Source: Garicola koreensis
GTDB taxonomy: Bacteria > Actinomycetota > Actinomycetes > Actinomycetales > Micrococcaceae
NCBI RefSeq assembly: GCF_014195445.1
Contig: NZ_JACIBT010000001.1
Span: forward strand, 496,001-560,000
Reading direction: 5' to 3'
DNA: 64,000 nucleotides
Part shown: positions 19,097 through 29,482 of the stretch, piece after piece
Layout: each line of letters begins with the position of its first letter
Position numbering within the stretch: position 1 is the stretch's first letter
Notes under the pieces: model-generated
What the model was told of the DNA's origin: nothing
The model's database searches: none
The model's input: the letters and a program-made list of their open reading frames with translations, nothing else
Made by a program: the position numbers and the translations under genes

Positions 19097-20326
19097 CTAG
19101 ACAGACTGCCTGCTCCGCCACCAGCCGTGGCTGTGCTGTTTGACCCGAGCCCACTGGCAGGGGCCGCTGACGTCGAAGAGTTCGGCGAGAATACCTGCCA
19201 GCTGATGGTCCGGCTGGTCTGCGAGACAGGTGTTGACGGCAAGGGTGGCACTGCTGCCGCAGCCTTTGGCCCATTCTATCCACCCTTTCAGAGCGACCAG
19301 GTTCACTTGCTGGGGCCCGGGGTACGGGACCAGCAGGTGCAGCAGGGCGTCCAAAGCATCTACGCGGGCCCACTGCGGGGCGTAGTCGGTCTGACCGGTC
19401 AGTGCAGCGAGATACTGCTGATGGCACTGTTCGGTCACCGGCGGTCTCGGCTGCGCCGGCCAGCTGCCCCGGTCCGGCTCAGCAGGGCTCCGGATGCTGG
19501 CCGCCTCGATGCTCACTGCCGCCAGCGGAGCCAGGGATTGGACCAGCAGCGAATCCTCAGCGCTGTGCAGCAGCTGTGCGGCGTGCTCCGGCCGCTGGAC
19601 AGACTCACAGCCGCCGGTGGTGGTGATCTCGGTGATGGAGTGCTCCCACAGGTGCAGGGCTGCGTTGATGTCATGGTGGAACGCAGCGCACTCGCGCAGC
19701 GCGGCCACCTGCTGGGGGCTCGGCGCTGAGGGCGACAGCGGGACCCTGAGGAATGTCTCGATGGTCTCTTCCGGCGGGGTGGGTCGGGTCAGGATCTCCA
19801 GCTGGGGAGAGCGGGTCAGCGCGGCGGCCAGTTCGTCGTCGACAATGAGTCCCGGGTAGGGGCAGCACCGGGCATCGGTGCAGTCGAAGTCCCGGACGGA
19901 GCCTGCGCCGACATACCAGGTCCTCAGCAGCTCACACTGGTACTGGTGCTGAAGGATCTCTGACAGCTCATCGATGACGGCGCGGCCGTGGTGCTGCTCG
20001 GGGTGCGGGGCGGACTCGGTGAGCACGGCCGCCACCACGGCATCGGGGACGGGATCAGCCTCTGGGCCGGCCAGCCATGCTGCGGCCCTCTGCGCACAGC
20101 TGCGCGGCTGCTGCAGGGCCGGGGCGAGATCCATGCGCAGATGCCCGCCGCTGGTGCCGTTGTACAGTCCGATCAGCACCAGCGACTCTCTGGGCAGTTC
20201 GCCGAAGCTGTGCCGCACCAGGGCCAGCGCGTCACCAGCCCGGTCAATGATGAGCGGTGCGCCGCCCTCCCGGCGTCGGTGGTGAGAAGGGTCAGGGTCT
20301 GGGTTGCGGTTCTGCTGAATCGTCAT
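19097..20326 (-). CDS. DUF4192 domain protein
   Basis: A 409-residue soluble protein of the actinobacterial DUF4192 family. The family start is visible as IIDRAGDALALVRHSFGELP followed by ESLVLIGLYNG. Another conserved block is DARCCPYPGLIVDDELAAAL. The C-terminal third, ending in WIEWAKGCGSSATLAVNTCL and GILAELFDVS, resembles the helical end of the family. The function is not known. It is encoded downstream of the PAC2 gene on the same strand after about 130 bp. The ATG at 20326 is chosen over 20410 because the extra 28 residues are Ala-rich and without similarity. Confidence 0.75.
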   Translation of the reverse strand: MTIQQNRNPDPDPSHHRRREGGAPLIIDRAGDALALVRHSFGELPRESLVLIGLYNGTSGGHLRMDLAPALQQPRSCAQRAAAWLAGPEADPVPDAVVAAVLTESAPHPEQHHGRAVIDELSEILQHQYQCELLRTWYVGAGSVRDFDCTDARCCPYPGLIVDDELAAALTRSPQLEILTRPTPPEETIETFLRVPLSPSAPSPQQVAALRECAAFHHDINAALHLWEHSITEITTTGGCESVQRPEHAAQLLHSAEDSLLVQSLAPLAAVSIEAASIRSPAEPDRGSWPAQPRPPVTEQCHQQYLAALTGQTDYAPQWARVDALDALLHLLVPYPGPQQVNLVALKGWIEWAKGCGSSATLAVNTCLADQPDHQLAGILAELFDVSGPCQWARVKQHSHGWWRSRQSV

Positions 20327-20458
20327 GGACCCAGCGTCACCGGCCCCTGGGGTGGCAGCTACCGTGGCCGCCGGCGCTGGTGAGTGCTCAGCGTGTCGCC
20401 AACAGCCCACCCCGGGTGGGGAAAAGTCCCAGCGGGGACACGTTCCGGTGGGAAGACG

Positions 20459-21583
20459 TCAGGACCCGGAAGGGCCCTCGTCCTCGGATTGATTGTCGTC
20501 GGAGCCATTGGTGTCCGGCTGGTCACCGGACTGCGGCTCGCCGTGGTGGTCGTCCTGGGCTTCCGCAGACCCTGCCTTCTCCGCAGACGATGCGCCACCG
20601 AAGATGACGTCGTCGGGGCGGCTGCGCAGATACTCCTCCACCGCAGCGCCCAGCTCTTCGGCATCGGGCACATCGTTGTCATCGGTCAGCAGCAGCGACC
20701 GCTGCGCAGGAGTCGCGTACTCGTCGAAGTTGGTCTCCAGACGCTCCACCAGCTGGGTGATCTCCGGGCTGCGCTCCACCTGGCGGGAGATGTCGACGTC
20801 GACGGTGCGGGCGGCCTCACGCAGCTCATCGGTGGGCAGCATCAGCTCACAGGCCGCGCCGGCGTACTCCAGGGCCGCGACAGCCACCTGAGGATATTTG
20901 CCGCCGGCCAGGTAGTGCGGCACATGGATCGTGTAGCCGACCACCTCGTGGTCGGAGGCATCGGCGCGCATCTCCAGCATCTGGCTCAGGCCAGCCTCCA
21001 ACTGAGCGTCCGGCGACCAGGTGGAGATCCCGTCGATGAGATCCTGACGGTTGCCGTGCGCCGTCACGCCCAGCGGACGGGTGTGCGGGGTGGGCAGTCC
21101 GAGGGAGTCGACCAGCACCATCAGGGAGACATCAAGACGGTCCACGAGCTCCAGGACGGTGTCGGTGACCCGCTCCCACTGAAAGTCCGGCTCGTCGCCG
21201 CTGAGGAGCAAGAACGGCCTGTCCATCGCGTCACGCACCTCGTAGAGGTTCAGCTGCAGGCCCTGATAGTCGGTGAAGCGGTTGTCGGTGAAGGTGATGT
21301 GCGGACGGCGGGAGCGGTAGTCATAGAGCGCGTCGACGTCGAAGCTGGCCAGCTGCTTGTGCGGCAGCGTGCCCAGCAGCGACTCAGCCAGCTGTTCGCT
21401 CAGCGTGCCCGCATCGGTGTGACCGGCCAGGGACACCACCAGCGGCATTCTGGGGGCCGGGGCCGTGCTCCAGGGGCTGGACTGGGCATGAAGCACCAGT
21501 TCGGTGCTGATCGCGGCGGGGTCCTCGGGGTTCTCCTGCGCAGCTTCAGCATGCACATGCAGAAGGTCGAATGGATCTCTCAT
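20459..21583 (-). CDS. PAC2 family (proteasome-assembly-chaperone-like) protein
   Basis: A 374-residue protein of the PAC2 family, related to proteasome assembly chaperone 2 and common in actinobacteria. Diagnostic parts are LVVSLAGHTDAGTLSEQLAE, RRPHITFTDNRF, PFLLLSGDEPDFQWERV and LGLPTPHTRPLGVTAHG. The C-terminal 60 residues are an acidic, Ser/Gly-rich tail. The actual function in bacteria is unsettled. The ATG at 21583 has AAGGGAGA upstream; an in-frame codon at 21652 would add 23 residues and overlap the divergent promoter region of pepA. Confidence 0.82.
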   Translation of the reverse strand: MRDPFDLLHVHAEAAQENPEDPAAISTELVLHAQSSPWSTAPAPRMPLVVSLAGHTDAGTLSEQLAESLLGTLPHKQLASFDVDALYDYRSRRPHITFTDNRFTDYQGLQLNLYEVRDAMDRPFLLLSGDEPDFQWERVTDTVLELVDRLDVSLMVLVDSLGLPTPHTRPLGVTAHGNRQDLIDGISTWSPDAQLEAGLSQMLEMRADASDHEVVGYTIHVPHYLAGGKYPQVAVAALEYAGAACELMLPTDELREAARTVDVDISRQVERSPEITQLVERLETNFDEYATPAQRSLLLTDDNDVPDAEELGAAVEEYLRSRPDDVIFGGASSAEKAGSAEAQDDHHGEPQSGDQPDTNGSDDNQSEDEGPSGS

Positions 21584-21674
21584 CAGCTGCTCTCCCTTCA
21601 CGGTGACGTGGGCTGCTGACAGTCGATAGCGACAACAGTCTGCCTGATCCACACATTCCCGGCGCGTATTTGGA

Positions 21675-21680
21675 TAGGAT
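21675..21680 (+). promoter_or_regulatory. -10 element of pepA
   Basis: TAGGAT, seven bases before the GTG at 21688. The reading that starts at TTG 21670 overlaps this box and so cannot be the start from this promoter. Confidence 0.55.
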
Positions 21681-21687
21681 CAGGAGC

Positions 21688-23238
21688 GTGATTAATGAAT
21701 TCTCTCCCTCAGTGACCGCCGTATCCTCCGCAGTTGAGAAGGTCGACGCCGACGCCCTGGTGCTCGGTGTGGCCAAGGGCCCCGACGGCCCGGTGCTGCT
21801 GCCGAACCCGCTGGCCGAGAAGGCCGCCACAGGCGTGGGTGGTTCGCTGGCCGCCCTGGGCGCCACCGGCGCCGCTGACCAGCTGCTGCGGCTGCCGGGA
21901 GTTGATGGATTCAAGTCCGAGACCCTGGTCCTGATCGGTGTGGGCCCACTCACCGGTGAGCCCGACGGCGGCGTCTCGACAGAGGCACTGCGTCGGGCTG
22001 CCGGCTCTGCAGTGCGCCAGCTCGCCTCTGCCACCTCAGCAGCCTTGGCGCTGCCGTGCGCGACCGTCGAGCAGGTCTCCGCGGTGGCCGAGGGTGCGGC
22101 CATGGGGGCCTACAACTTTCTGCATTTCAAGGGCAGCCAGGAGGCCCGGCAGAAGACCCCGGTCTCCGAGATCGTGGTGCTGACCCCGCTGAAGGACAAG
22201 CACACCAAAGCCGCCGTCGCCCGCGCATCCGTGGTCGGATCGGCGGTGCGAGCTGCGCGGGACCTGGTCAACACGCCCCCGAGCCACCTCTATCCGGAGT
22301 CCTTCGCAGACATCGTGAAGACCCAGGCCAAGGGCACCAAGCTCAAGGTCAAAGTCTGGGACGAGAACCAGCTCCAGAAGGAGCATTTCGGCGGACTGCT
22401 CGGGGTCGGCGTCGGATCCTCCCGCAAGCCCCGACTGGTGCGCATGGAGCACTCCCCCGCGAAACCGGTGGCCCATATTGCCCTGGTGGGCAAAGGCATC
22501 ACCTTCGACTCCGGAGGGCTGTCGCTGAAGCCTGCCAATGCCATGACGACCATGAAGCTGGATATGGCCGGTGCCGCCACAGTGGCCGCAGTGGTGCGGG
22601 CGGCCGCCGACCTGGACCTGCCGGTCAAGGTCACCGGCTGGCTCTGCCTGGCGGAAAACATGCCCTCAGACACCGCCCAGCGGCCCGAGGACGTCATCAC
22701 CATCTACGGCGGCAAGACGGTGGAGGTCCTCAACACCGACGCAGAGGGTCGACTGGTGCTCGCCGACGGGATCGTAGCCGCCGGTGAGGAGCACCCCGAC
22801 GCAATCATCGACGTCGCCACCCTGACCGGGGCACAGATGGTCGCCCTGGGTGCACGCACTGTCGGGGTGATGGGCAGCGAGGAGCTGCGCGGCACTCTGG
22901 TGGGCGCATCAGAGGGTGCCGGGGAGTCGCACTGGGGCATGCCGATCCCGGAGGAGGCCCTCAGCGGCTTCGAGTCTCAGGTGGCGGACCTGACCAACAC
23001 CGGAGACCGATTCGGCGGCATGCTCAACGCGGCAGCCTTCCTGCGCGAGTTCGTCGCCGAGCGGCCCGACGCCGACCCCAAAGCGTTGGACAAGGAGGCC
23101 TCACGCATCCCGTGGGCTCACATTGATATTGCCGGTCCGGCCTTCAACGAGAAGGGTGCCTACGGGTACACGCCCAAGGGCGGCACGGGGGTGACTGTGC
23201 GCACGCTGATGAGCTATCTGCAGGGTCTGGGCCGCTGA
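21688..23238 (+). CDS. pepA: Leucyl aminopeptidase (M17)
   Basis: A 516-residue dinuclear-metal aminopeptidase that removes N-terminal residues from peptides in the cytoplasm. The C-terminal catalytic domain has the metal/active-site blocks GKGITFDSGGLSLKP, TMKLDMAGAATV and VLNTDAEGRLVLADGI, the last being the family signature NTDAEGRL. The N-terminal domain (about 1-170) is less conserved. The length is normal. The start is GTG 21688, set by the -10 box at 21675-21680. Lpd and the SucB-type E2 follow on the same strand, but a TAGTCT box overlapping the pepA stop (about 23236-23241) could start a separate lpd transcript. Confidence 0.93.
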   Translation: MINEFSPSVTAVSSAVEKVDADALVLGVAKGPDGPVLLPNPLAEKAATGVGGSLAALGATGAADQLLRLPGVDGFKSETLVLIGVGPLTGEPDGGVSTEALRRAAGSAVRQLASATSAALALPCATVEQVSAVAEGAAMGAYNFLHFKGSQEARQKTPVSEIVVLTPLKDKHTKAAVARASVVGSAVRAARDLVNTPPSHLYPESFADIVKTQAKGTKLKVKVWDENQLQKEHFGGLLGVGVGSSRKPRLVRMEHSPAKPVAHIALVGKGITFDSGGLSLKPANAMTTMKLDMAGAATVAAVVRAAADLDLPVKVTGWLCLAENMPSDTAQRPEDVITIYGGKTVEVLNTDAEGRLVLADGIVAAGEEHPDAIIDVATLTGAQMVALGARTVGVMGSEELRGTLVGASEGAGESHWGMPIPEEALSGFESQVADLTNTGDRFGGMLNAAAFLREFVAERPDADPKALDKEASRIPWAHIDIAGPAFNEKGAYGYTPKGGTGVTVRTLMSYLQGLGR

Positions 23239-23295
23239 TAGTCTGATGAGCAGGATTGTAATTTGAGAATTCCACACACCAAAGGAGCCTGACAC

Positions 23296-24660
23296 GTGGC
23301 CGAAGAATTCGACGTACTGGTCCTCGGAGGCGGCAGCGCAGGATATGCCGCGGCACTGCGCAGCGTCCAGCATGGTTTCAGCGTCGCCCTGGTGGAGAAG
23401 TCCAAGCTCGGCGGCACCTGCCTGCACACCGGCTGCATCCCCACCAAGGCCTACCTGCACGCCGCAGAGCTGGCAGACGATGCTCGTTCGTCCGAGAAGT
23501 ACGGTGTGAAGACCACCTTCGAGGGCATCGACATGGCGAAGGTCCGCGAATATAAGGACGACATCGTCGCCGGAAAGCACAAGGGGCTCACCGGACTGCT
23601 GAAGATGCGCAAGGTCCAGGTCATCGAAGGTGAGGGAAAGCTCGTCTCGGAGAACGAGGTCGACGTCGAGGGCACCACATACCAGGCCAAGCACATCGTG
23701 CTGGCGACCGGCTCCACCGCCAAGACCTTCGGACTGCCGGTGAGCGACCGGATCATGACCTCCACCGAGGCGCTGGAGCTGGACTACACGCCCAAGTCCG
23801 CCATCGTGCTCGGCGGCGGGGTCATCGGCAGCGAGTTCGCCTCCGCCTGGACCAGCTACGGCACCGAGGTGACCATCATCGAGGGGCTGCCCAGCCTGGT
23901 CCCCAATGAGGACCCTGCGATCATCAAGCAGCTGGAGCGCAGCTTCAAGAAGCGCGGCATCACCGCCAACACCGGCACCTTCTTCAAAGACGTGGAGGAA
24001 ACCTCCGACGGCGTCAAGGTGACCCTGGAGGACGGCAAGACCTTTGAGGCGGAGATCTGTCTGGTGGCCGTGGGCCGCGGACCAGTCACCGAGGGCCTGG
24101 GCTTCGAAGATCAGGGCGTCACTCTGGACCGCGGGTTCGTGATCACCGATGAGCGTCTGCACACCGGGGTCGGCAGCATCTACGCCATCGGGGACATCGT
24201 GCCGGGGCTGCAGCTGGCCCACCGGGGCTACCAGCAGGGCATCTTCGTCGCCGAGGAGATCGCTGGCAACAGCCCCCTGGTGGTGGAGGACATCAACATT
24301 CCGAAGGTCACCTTCTGCGAGCCGGAGATCATGTCGGTGGGCTACACCCAGCCCAAGGCTGAGGAGGAGTTCGGCAAGGACAACCTGCAGATCACCGAGT
24401 ACAACCTGGCCGGGAACGGTAAATCCTCGATCCTGGGCACCGGCGGCATCATCAAAATGATCGGGGTCAAGGACGGACCCATCGTCGGGGTCCACGGCAT
24501 CGGCTCCCGTATCAGCGAGCAGATCGGTGAGGCTCAGCTCATCGTCAACTGGGAAGCCTACCCGGAGGACGTCGCCACGCTGGTCCACGCCCACCCCACA
24601 CAGAACGAGGCCATGGGGGAAGCCGCCATGGCGCTCTTCGGTCACCCCCTGCACGGCTAG
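23296..24660 (+). CDS. lpdA: Dihydrolipoyl dehydrogenase (E3)
   Basis: A 454-residue FAD-dependent disulfide oxidoreductase that reoxidises dihydrolipoyl groups of 2-oxoacid dehydrogenase complexes. The FAD motif is VLVLGGGSAGYAAALRSVQ. The redox disulfide is in GGTCLHTGCIPTKAYLHAA. The NAD motif is AIVLGGGVIGSEFASAW. The second FAD block is IYAIGDIVPGLQLAHRGYQQ. The C-terminal dimer interface carries the catalytic pair in VHAHPTQNEAMGEAA. AAAGGAG precedes the GTG at 23296. The E2 gene follows after 55 bp, so E3 and E2 are co-encoded. Confidence 0.95.
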   Translation: MAEEFDVLVLGGGSAGYAAALRSVQHGFSVALVEKSKLGGTCLHTGCIPTKAYLHAAELADDARSSEKYGVKTTFEGIDMAKVREYKDDIVAGKHKGLTGLLKMRKVQVIEGEGKLVSENEVDVEGTTYQAKHIVLATGSTAKTFGLPVSDRIMTSTEALELDYTPKSAIVLGGGVIGSEFASAWTSYGTEVTIIEGLPSLVPNEDPAIIKQLERSFKKRGITANTGTFFKDVEETSDGVKVTLEDGKTFEAEICLVAVGRGPVTEGLGFEDQGVTLDRGFVITDERLHTGVGSIYAIGDIVPGLQLAHRGYQQGIFVAEEIAGNSPLVVEDINIPKVTFCEPEIMSVGYTQPKAEEEFGKDNLQITEYNLAGNGKSSILGTGGIIKMIGVKDGPIVGVHGIGSRISEQIGEAQLIVNWEAYPEDVATLVHAHPTQNEAMGEAAMALFGHPLHG

Positions 24661-24715
24661 AGCACAGGCCACCAACGACCAGGCACCTAAGAACCACGAG
24701 TAGGAGACGGACATC

Positions 24716-26542
24716 ATGTCTGAGACTGTCAACCTTCCCGAACTCGGTGAATCCGTCACCGAAGGCACTGTCACCCGCTGGCTCGTCGAGGTCGGAGAGG
24801 AGGTCGAGGTCGACCAGCCGCTGCTGGAAATTTCCACCGATAAGGTCGACACCGAAGTTCCCTCCACTGTTGCCGGCGTCGTTGAGGAGCAGCTGGTCGC
24901 TGAGGACGAAGAGATCGAAGTCGGCGCACCCCTGGTGAAGATCGGCGACGGCTCCGGCGCAGGCGGCGGCTCCGAGGATGAAGGCTCAAAGGACGAAGGG
25001 TCAGAAGAAGGCGGCGAGGACGAAGCAGAGTCCGAAGAAGCGCCTGCGGAGTCAGAGTCGGCCGAGTCCTCGGAGTCCACGCAAGAGGCCGCCGAGGAGG
25101 AGGCCCCCACCCCAGCGGCCGGTGAGTCCGGCGGCGGCGAGGCCACCACCGAGGAGGACAGCCCGGCCGAGGACACCTCCGGCGACTCCGAAGAGGTCAC
25201 CCTGCCTGCCCTGGGCGAGTCCGTCACCGAGGGCACCGTGACCCGTTGGCTCGTCGACGTCGGTGACGAGGTGGAGGTCGACCAGCCGCTGCTGGAAGTC
25301 TCCACCGATAAGGTCGACACCGAGGTCCCCTCCCCCGTGGCCGGCACGGTGCAGGAGCTGAAGGTCAGCGAGGACGAGGAAGTCGAAGTCGGTGCCGTGC
25401 TGGCACTTGTGGGCTCCGGCTCCGGCGAATCTGCTCCGAAGTCTGAAGAGCCCACTGAGGAGGCCGCCGAAGTCTCCCAGGAGAAGGAGGAGAAGCCCGA
25501 GCCTGAGCCTGCTGAGGAGCCGAAGCAGGAGCAGAAGCCGCCCAAGGAGGAGCCGAAGCAGGACTCGCAGAAGACCTCCACTCCGGCCCCGGCGAACAGC
25601 TCCTCGGACAGCTCGGCCGAGGGATACGTCACTCCGCTGGTGCGCCGACTGGCCAAGAAGGAAGACGTGGACCTCTCCCAGGTCACAGGGACCGGAGTTG
25701 GCGGACGCATCCGCAAGCAGGACGTGCTGGACGCCGTGGAGTCCAAGAAGAGCTCGGCTGAGGCCGACGGCGGCGAAACAGAGGCAAAGCCGGCGCCTCA
25801 GGTCCAGGTGGACACCACCAAGCGCGGCACCACCGAGAAGGCGCCACGCATCCGCCAGGTCATCGCCCAGCGCATGAAGGAATCCCTGGACGTCTCCGCG
25901 CAGCTGACCCAGGTCCAAGAGGTGGACATGACCCGCGTCGTCAACCTGCGGGCCAAGGCCAAGCAGAGCTTCCAGCAGGCCAACGGTGTGAAGCTGACCT
26001 ACCTGCCGTTCATCGCCACGGCCGTGACGGAGGGCCTGAAGCAGCACCCCAAGCTCAACGCGGAGTACAACCAGGACGAGCAGCAGATCACCTACCACGA
26101 CGCTGAGCACCTGGCCATCGCAGTCGACACCGAGAAGGGGCTGCTGGTACCGGTGGTCAACGACGCCGGAGACCTGTCCATCGCGGGCCTGGCCAAGCGG
26201 ATCTCCGATGTGGGTGAGCGCACCCGCGACGGCAAGATCGGCCCCAACGAACTCTCCGGAGGGACCTTCACCATCACCAACATCGGGTCGGTGGGGGCGC
26301 TGTTCGACACTCCGATCATCAATCAGCCGCAGGTGGGCATCCTGGGCACCGGCATCATCGAGAAGCGGCCCAAAGTGGTCGCCGACGCCGATGGCAATGA
26401 CACCATCGGCATCCGCCACCTGATGTACCTCTCGCTGACCTACGATCACCGGATCGTCGACGGCGCCGACGCCGGCCGTTTCCTCCAGACGCTGAAGGCG
26501 CGCTTGGAGGAGGGGAACTTCGAGGCCCAGCTGGGCCTCTGA
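24716..26542 (+). CDS. sucB: Dihydrolipoamide acyltransferase E2 (2-oxoglutarate dehydrogenase type)
   Basis: A 608-residue E2 component. Two lipoyl domains with the lysine motif [13 protein letters not shown] / [13 protein letters not shown] lie near residues 1-80 and 160-240, separated and followed by long acidic Glu/Ser/Pro linkers. The E3/E1-binding domain is [20 protein letters not shown] (about 302-321). The catalytic acyltransferase domain follows and ends with [17 protein letters not shown], which contains the HxxxDG active site. Two lipoyl domains and an actinobacterial setting fit SucB, although actinobacterial E2 enzymes of this type may serve both pyruvate and 2-oxoglutarate complexes. 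LipB and LipA, encoded about 1 kb downstream, would modify these lysines. The 3' end overlaps a convergent gene by 97 bp. Confidence 0.92.
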   Translation: MSETVNLPELGESVTEGTVTRWLVEVGEEVEVDQPLLEISTDKVDTEVPSTVAGVVEEQLVAEDEEIEVGAPLVKIGDGSGAGGGSEDEGSKDEGSEEGGEDEAESEEAPAESESAESSESTQEAAEEEAPTPAAGESGGGEATTEEDSPAEDTSGDSEEVTLPALGESVTEGTVTRWLVDVGDEVEVDQPLLEVSTDKVDTEVPSPVAGTVQELKVSEDEEVEVGAVLALVGSGSGESAPKSEEPTEEAAEVSQEKEEKPEPEPAEEPKQEQKPPKEEPKQDSQKTSTPAPANSSSDSSAEGYVTPLVRRLAKKEDVDLSQVTGTGVGGRIRKQDVLDAVESKKSSAEADGGETEAKPAPQVQVDTTKRGTTEKAPRIRQVIAQRMKESLDVSAQLTQVQEVDMTRVVNLRAKAKQSFQQANGVKLTYLPFIATAVTEGLKQHPKLNAEYNQDEQQITYHDAEHLAIAVDTEKGLLVPVVNDAGDLSIAGLAKRISDVGERTRDGKIGPNELSGGTFTITNIGSVGALFDTPIINQPQVGILGTGIIEKRPKVVADADGNDTIGIRHLMYLSLTYDHRIVDGADAGRFLQTLKARLEEGNFEAQLGL

Positions 26543-27504
26543 GTCCCACGCGATCTGAACCCGAAGCGCCTCAGGAGCCCGGTCCATTTCGATGGGCCGG
26601 GCTCCTGGCGCACTGGAAGCTGTGTGGGAAGCTCTGCCAGGGCCTCATCATCGACGTGAGCGGCCAGCCGCAGGGCGGTGGGCTCTGCGCAGTCGTAGAG
26701 CTCTGCGGCGAACTCCTCCGCACTGGGGCGCTGCCCCGGCGGCGCGCCCAAACACTCCTCCAGCAGCGACACCAGTGCCAGTGGAAGCTCCGGCCGCAGC
26801 GCGCCGAGCGGCGCCCGGTGCGGACTCTGATCCGGACGCCGGGCGGTGAGCAGCTCCCATGCCGCAGCGGCCAGGGCGGCGACGTCGTCCTCGGGCGAGC
26901 CGTCCACGGACCCCATGCCCAAGAGTGCTGCCTCCCCCAGGTCCGCCAGGGCGGGCCGACCCTCATAGCTGAGCAGAATATTGGCTGTGCTGACATCTGC
27001 GTGGCAGGCGCCCAACCGGTGCAGATGCTCCAGGGCTGAGGCCACCGGTGTCAGTGCGGTCACCACCGCACCAGCCGACAGGCGGCCGGCGGAGCGCAGC
27101 AGCTGGGCCAATGAGCCGGCCGGGTAGGCGTCCATGAGCACGCCCGGCACACCCTGGGTGCGTGTCAGCCCCCAGGCACGCACCAGATGGTCGTGGTGCA
27201 GCGGAAGCATCGCGTCCAGCTCCTCGCGGCCGCTGCGCAGGCTCATCACTGCCTGCGGCTTCGCCAGCGGAACCTTCAGCGCCAGCTGCTGCGGAATCTC
27301 GGACCCGCCGCTGACCCACACGACCTCGGCGTTCGAGCGGGGCTCGGCCCCCGGCCGGGGATGCACCAGCCATACGGCGGCGCGACCACCGAGGCCCAAC
27401 AGGCGTCCCACACTCAGTCCCGGCACCTGGGGAGGCGACGCGAGACCGGCGATGCTCCGGGACGCTGCGGCAGGGGCTGGATGAGGATTCTGGTGCTGAC
27501 TCAT
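26446..27504 (-). CDS. Serine/threonine protein kinase-like protein
   Basis: A 352-residue protein with a divergent bacterial Ser/Thr kinase fold and no membrane span. The glycine loop is [15 protein letters not shown] (about 33-47). The ATP lysine is probably Lys77 in LALKVPL. The catalytic loop is [13 protein letters not shown] with Asp170 and Asn175 (HAD in place of HRD). The metal site is ADLGEA with Asp188 (DLG in place of DFG). All core residues are present, so it may be active, although the HRDxK lysine is replaced by Ser. The last 32 codons overlap sucB on the other strand. A weak -10 (CAGTCT, 27516-27511) sits six bases before the ATG. Confidence 0.75.
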   Translation of the reverse strand: MSQHQNPHPAPAAASRSIAGLASPPQVPGLSVGRLLGLGGRAAVWLVHPRPGAEPRSNAEVVWVSGGSEIPQQLALKVPLAKPQAVMSLRSGREELDAMLPLHHDHLVRAWGLTRTQGVPGVLMDAYPAGSLAQLLRSAGRLSAGAVVTALTPVASALEHLHRLGACHADVSTANILLSYEGRPALADLGEAALLGMGSVDGSPEDDVAALAAAAWELLTARRPDQSPHRAPLGALRPELPLALVSLLEECLGAPPGQRPSAEEFAAELYDCAEPTALRLAAHVDDEALAELPTQLPVRQEPGPSKWTGLLRRFGFRSRGTQRPSWASKFPSSKRAFSVWRKRPASAPSTIR

Positions 27505-27647
27505 GGTCCCAGACTGCCGAGAATCGCCGAACTCTGCAGAAGTTATCCACAGGCTGGGCGTCCCCCATGGAGAATCTGCTGATCAGGCGGGATCTGACAC
27601 GTTCGCATGGCGATGACTTACGGCGTCATCGACTCCGGCACAAGGCG

Positions 27648-27653
27648 TAGGGT
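27648..27653 (+). promoter_or_regulatory. -10 element of lipB
   Basis: TAGGGT, six bases before the ATG at 27660. A leaderless transcript is predicted. Confidence 0.55.
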
Positions 27654-27659
27654 AAGAGC

Positions 27660-28388
27660 ATGGAACTACCGACCCGCAATCTCGGCTTCGATCCGAAACT
27701 GGTCGACTATGCCGAGGCCCTGGACCTGCAGCGCAGCCTGCACGCGCAGGTGCTTGACGGGCAGGCCCCCTCGACTCTGCTGCTGCTGGAGCATGCCGAC
27801 GTCTACACCGCAGGCAGACGCACCGAACCCCAGGATCGGCCCAAGGACGGCACACCGGTGGTCGACGTCGACCGGGGTGGGAAGATCACCTGGCACGGCC
27901 GCGGTCAGCTGGTCGGCTATCCGATCCTCAAACTCCGGAACCGAGCACTGGTCAAGGACTATGTGTGTGCCTTGGAGCAGGCCATCATCAGCGTCTTGGC
28001 TGCGGACTACGGGATCCGGGGCGAGCGGGTCGAAGGGCGTTCGGGGGTATGGATCACCGGCGGCCCCGCGGACAAGAAGATCGCCGCAGTCGGCATCCGT
28101 GTCCACCAATCCGTGACGACCCACGGATTCGCCCTGAACTGTTCCAACGACCTCTCCCCGTTCAGCAATATTGTGCCCTGCGGCATCTCCGACGCCGGCA
28201 CCACAACGGTCAGCGCTGAGCTGGGCCGCACCGTGACCCCGGCCGAGATCTCCGAGCGCATGGCGGCGGAATTGGGTCGTACTCTGCCGCGCTACACCTC
28301 ATCAGAGGAGAGCGCCCCCTCAGGTCAGCACGCTGAGGAGCGCTCTGCCTGTTCAACCTCGCAGCCGAAGGAAGGAATCCCCTCGTGA
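27660..28388 (+). CDS. lipB: Octanoyltransferase LipB
   Basis: A 242-residue enzyme that moves octanoyl groups from acyl carrier protein to lipoyl domains, the first step of endogenous lipoate synthesis. The family blocks are [20 protein letters not shown], the catalytic lysine region [15 protein letters not shown] and the catalytic cysteine region [15 protein letters not shown]. The last 35 residues are a hydrophilic tail longer than usual. Its stop overlaps the lipA start by 4 bp, giving a translationally coupled pair. SucB, encoded nearby, is a natural substrate. Confidence 0.95.
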   Translation: MELPTRNLGFDPKLVDYAEALDLQRSLHAQVLDGQAPSTLLLLEHADVYTAGRRTEPQDRPKDGTPVVDVDRGGKITWHGRGQLVGYPILKLRNRALVKDYVCALEQAIISVLAADYGIRGERVEGRSGVWITGGPADKKIAAVGIRVHQSVTTHGFALNCSNDLSPFSNIVPCGISDAGTTTVSAELGRTVTPAEISERMAAELGRTLPRYTSSEESAPSGQHAEERSACSTSQPKEGIPS

Positions 28389-29428
28389 GCGGATGTGCAC
28401 CCACCTCCACTGCCTCAACCGGAGCGCTGGCCCCTGAAGGTCGCCGGATGCTGCGCGTTGAGGCGAAGAACGCCGCGACCCCGGTGGAGCGGAAACCAGA
28501 ATGGATGCGGACCAAAGTCACGATGGGTCCCGAGTTCGCCGAGATGAAGCGGCGCGTGGGAGGCAAGGGCCTGCACACGGTGTGCGAAGAGGCTGGCTGT
28601 CCGAACATCTTTGAATGTTGGGAAGACCGCGAAGCCACCTTCCTCATCGGCGGGTCCGCATGCACCCGACGCTGCGACTTCTGCGAGATCGACACCGGCC
28701 GACCCGCCGCCCTGGATGAGAGTGAGCCGCTGCAGGTGGCTGAGTCGGTCCGGGAGATGGAGCTGCGCTACGCGACCGTCACCGGTGTAGCACGCGATGA
28801 CCTGCCCGATGGCGGAGCCTGGCTGTACGCGGAGACCATCCGCACGATTCACCAGCTGAATCCGGGCACCGGGGTAGAGATCCTCATCCCCGACTTCAAC
28901 GGCCATGAGGAGAACATCGCCGCGATCACTGAGGCCAAACCTGAGGTCTTCGCCCACAATGTGGAGACTGTGCCGCGCATCTTCCGCAGGATCCGGCCGG
29001 CGTTCCGCTACGAGCGGTCCCTGGATGTGCTGAGCCAGGGCCGCAAGCGCGGAATGATCACCAAGTCCAATCTCATCCTGGGTATGGGCGAGACGCGCGA
29101 AGAGATCAGCGAAGCGCTGCAGGACCACCACGACGCCGGTTGTGATCTGCTCACCATCACCCAGTATCTGCGTCCCACGCCCCGGCACCTGCCGGTGGAC
29201 CGGTGGGTGAAGCCCCAGGAGTTCATGGAGATCTCTCAGGAGGCCGAGGAGATCGGCTTCCTGGGTGTGATGTCCGGGCCCCTGGTCCGCTCCTCCTACC
29301 GGGCCGGGTCCCTGTGGGCCAAAGCCATGCAGAAGAAGGGGTGGGAGATCCCTGAGGAGCTCTCCCACATTCAGCCCTCCGGACAGACCAAGCAGGAGGC
29401 TTCCACGCTGGTTGCGGCAGGCTTCTGA
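28385..29428 (+). CDS. lipA: Lipoyl synthase LipA
   Basis: A 347-residue radical SAM enzyme that inserts two sulfur atoms into octanoyl-lipoyl domains. The auxiliary cluster cysteines are in [13 protein letters not shown], and the radical SAM cluster motif is [11 protein letters not shown]. The C-terminal serine region [13 protein letters not shown], which contributes to the auxiliary cluster, is present. The GTG start overlaps the end of lipB, with GAAGGAA just upstream inside lipB. The length is usual. Confidence 0.96.
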   Translation: MSGCAPTSTASTGALAPEGRRMLRVEAKNAATPVERKPEWMRTKVTMGPEFAEMKRRVGGKGLHTVCEEAGCPNIFECWEDREATFLIGGSACTRRCDFCEIDTGRPAALDESEPLQVAESVREMELRYATVTGVARDDLPDGGAWLYAETIRTIHQLNPGTGVEILIPDFNGHEENIAAITEAKPEVFAHNVETVPRIFRRIRPAFRYERSLDVLSQGRKRGMITKSNLILGMGETREEISEALQDHHDAGCDLLTITQYLRPTPRHLPVDRWVKPQEFMEISQEAEEIGFLGVMSGPLVRSSYRAGSLWAKAMQKKGWEIPEELSHIQPSGQTKQEASTLVAAGF

Positions 29429-29482
29429 GGCCCAGCTGCGTCTGGGGATTATGCAGGCCCATCGGATACGATGGAGGACATC

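Noticed and set aside
23101-25746. 881-codon open frame on the minus strand
   Set aside because: It is antisense to pepA's end, lpdA and most of sucB. Its Ser/Pro/Thr-rich low-complexity product is the complement of the Glu/Lys-rich SucB linkers, and the plus-strand genes have full family matches.
25052-26587. 511-codon minus-strand frame
   Set aside because: Antisense shadow of sucB; Leu/Gly/Arg-rich, without domain features or ribosome site.
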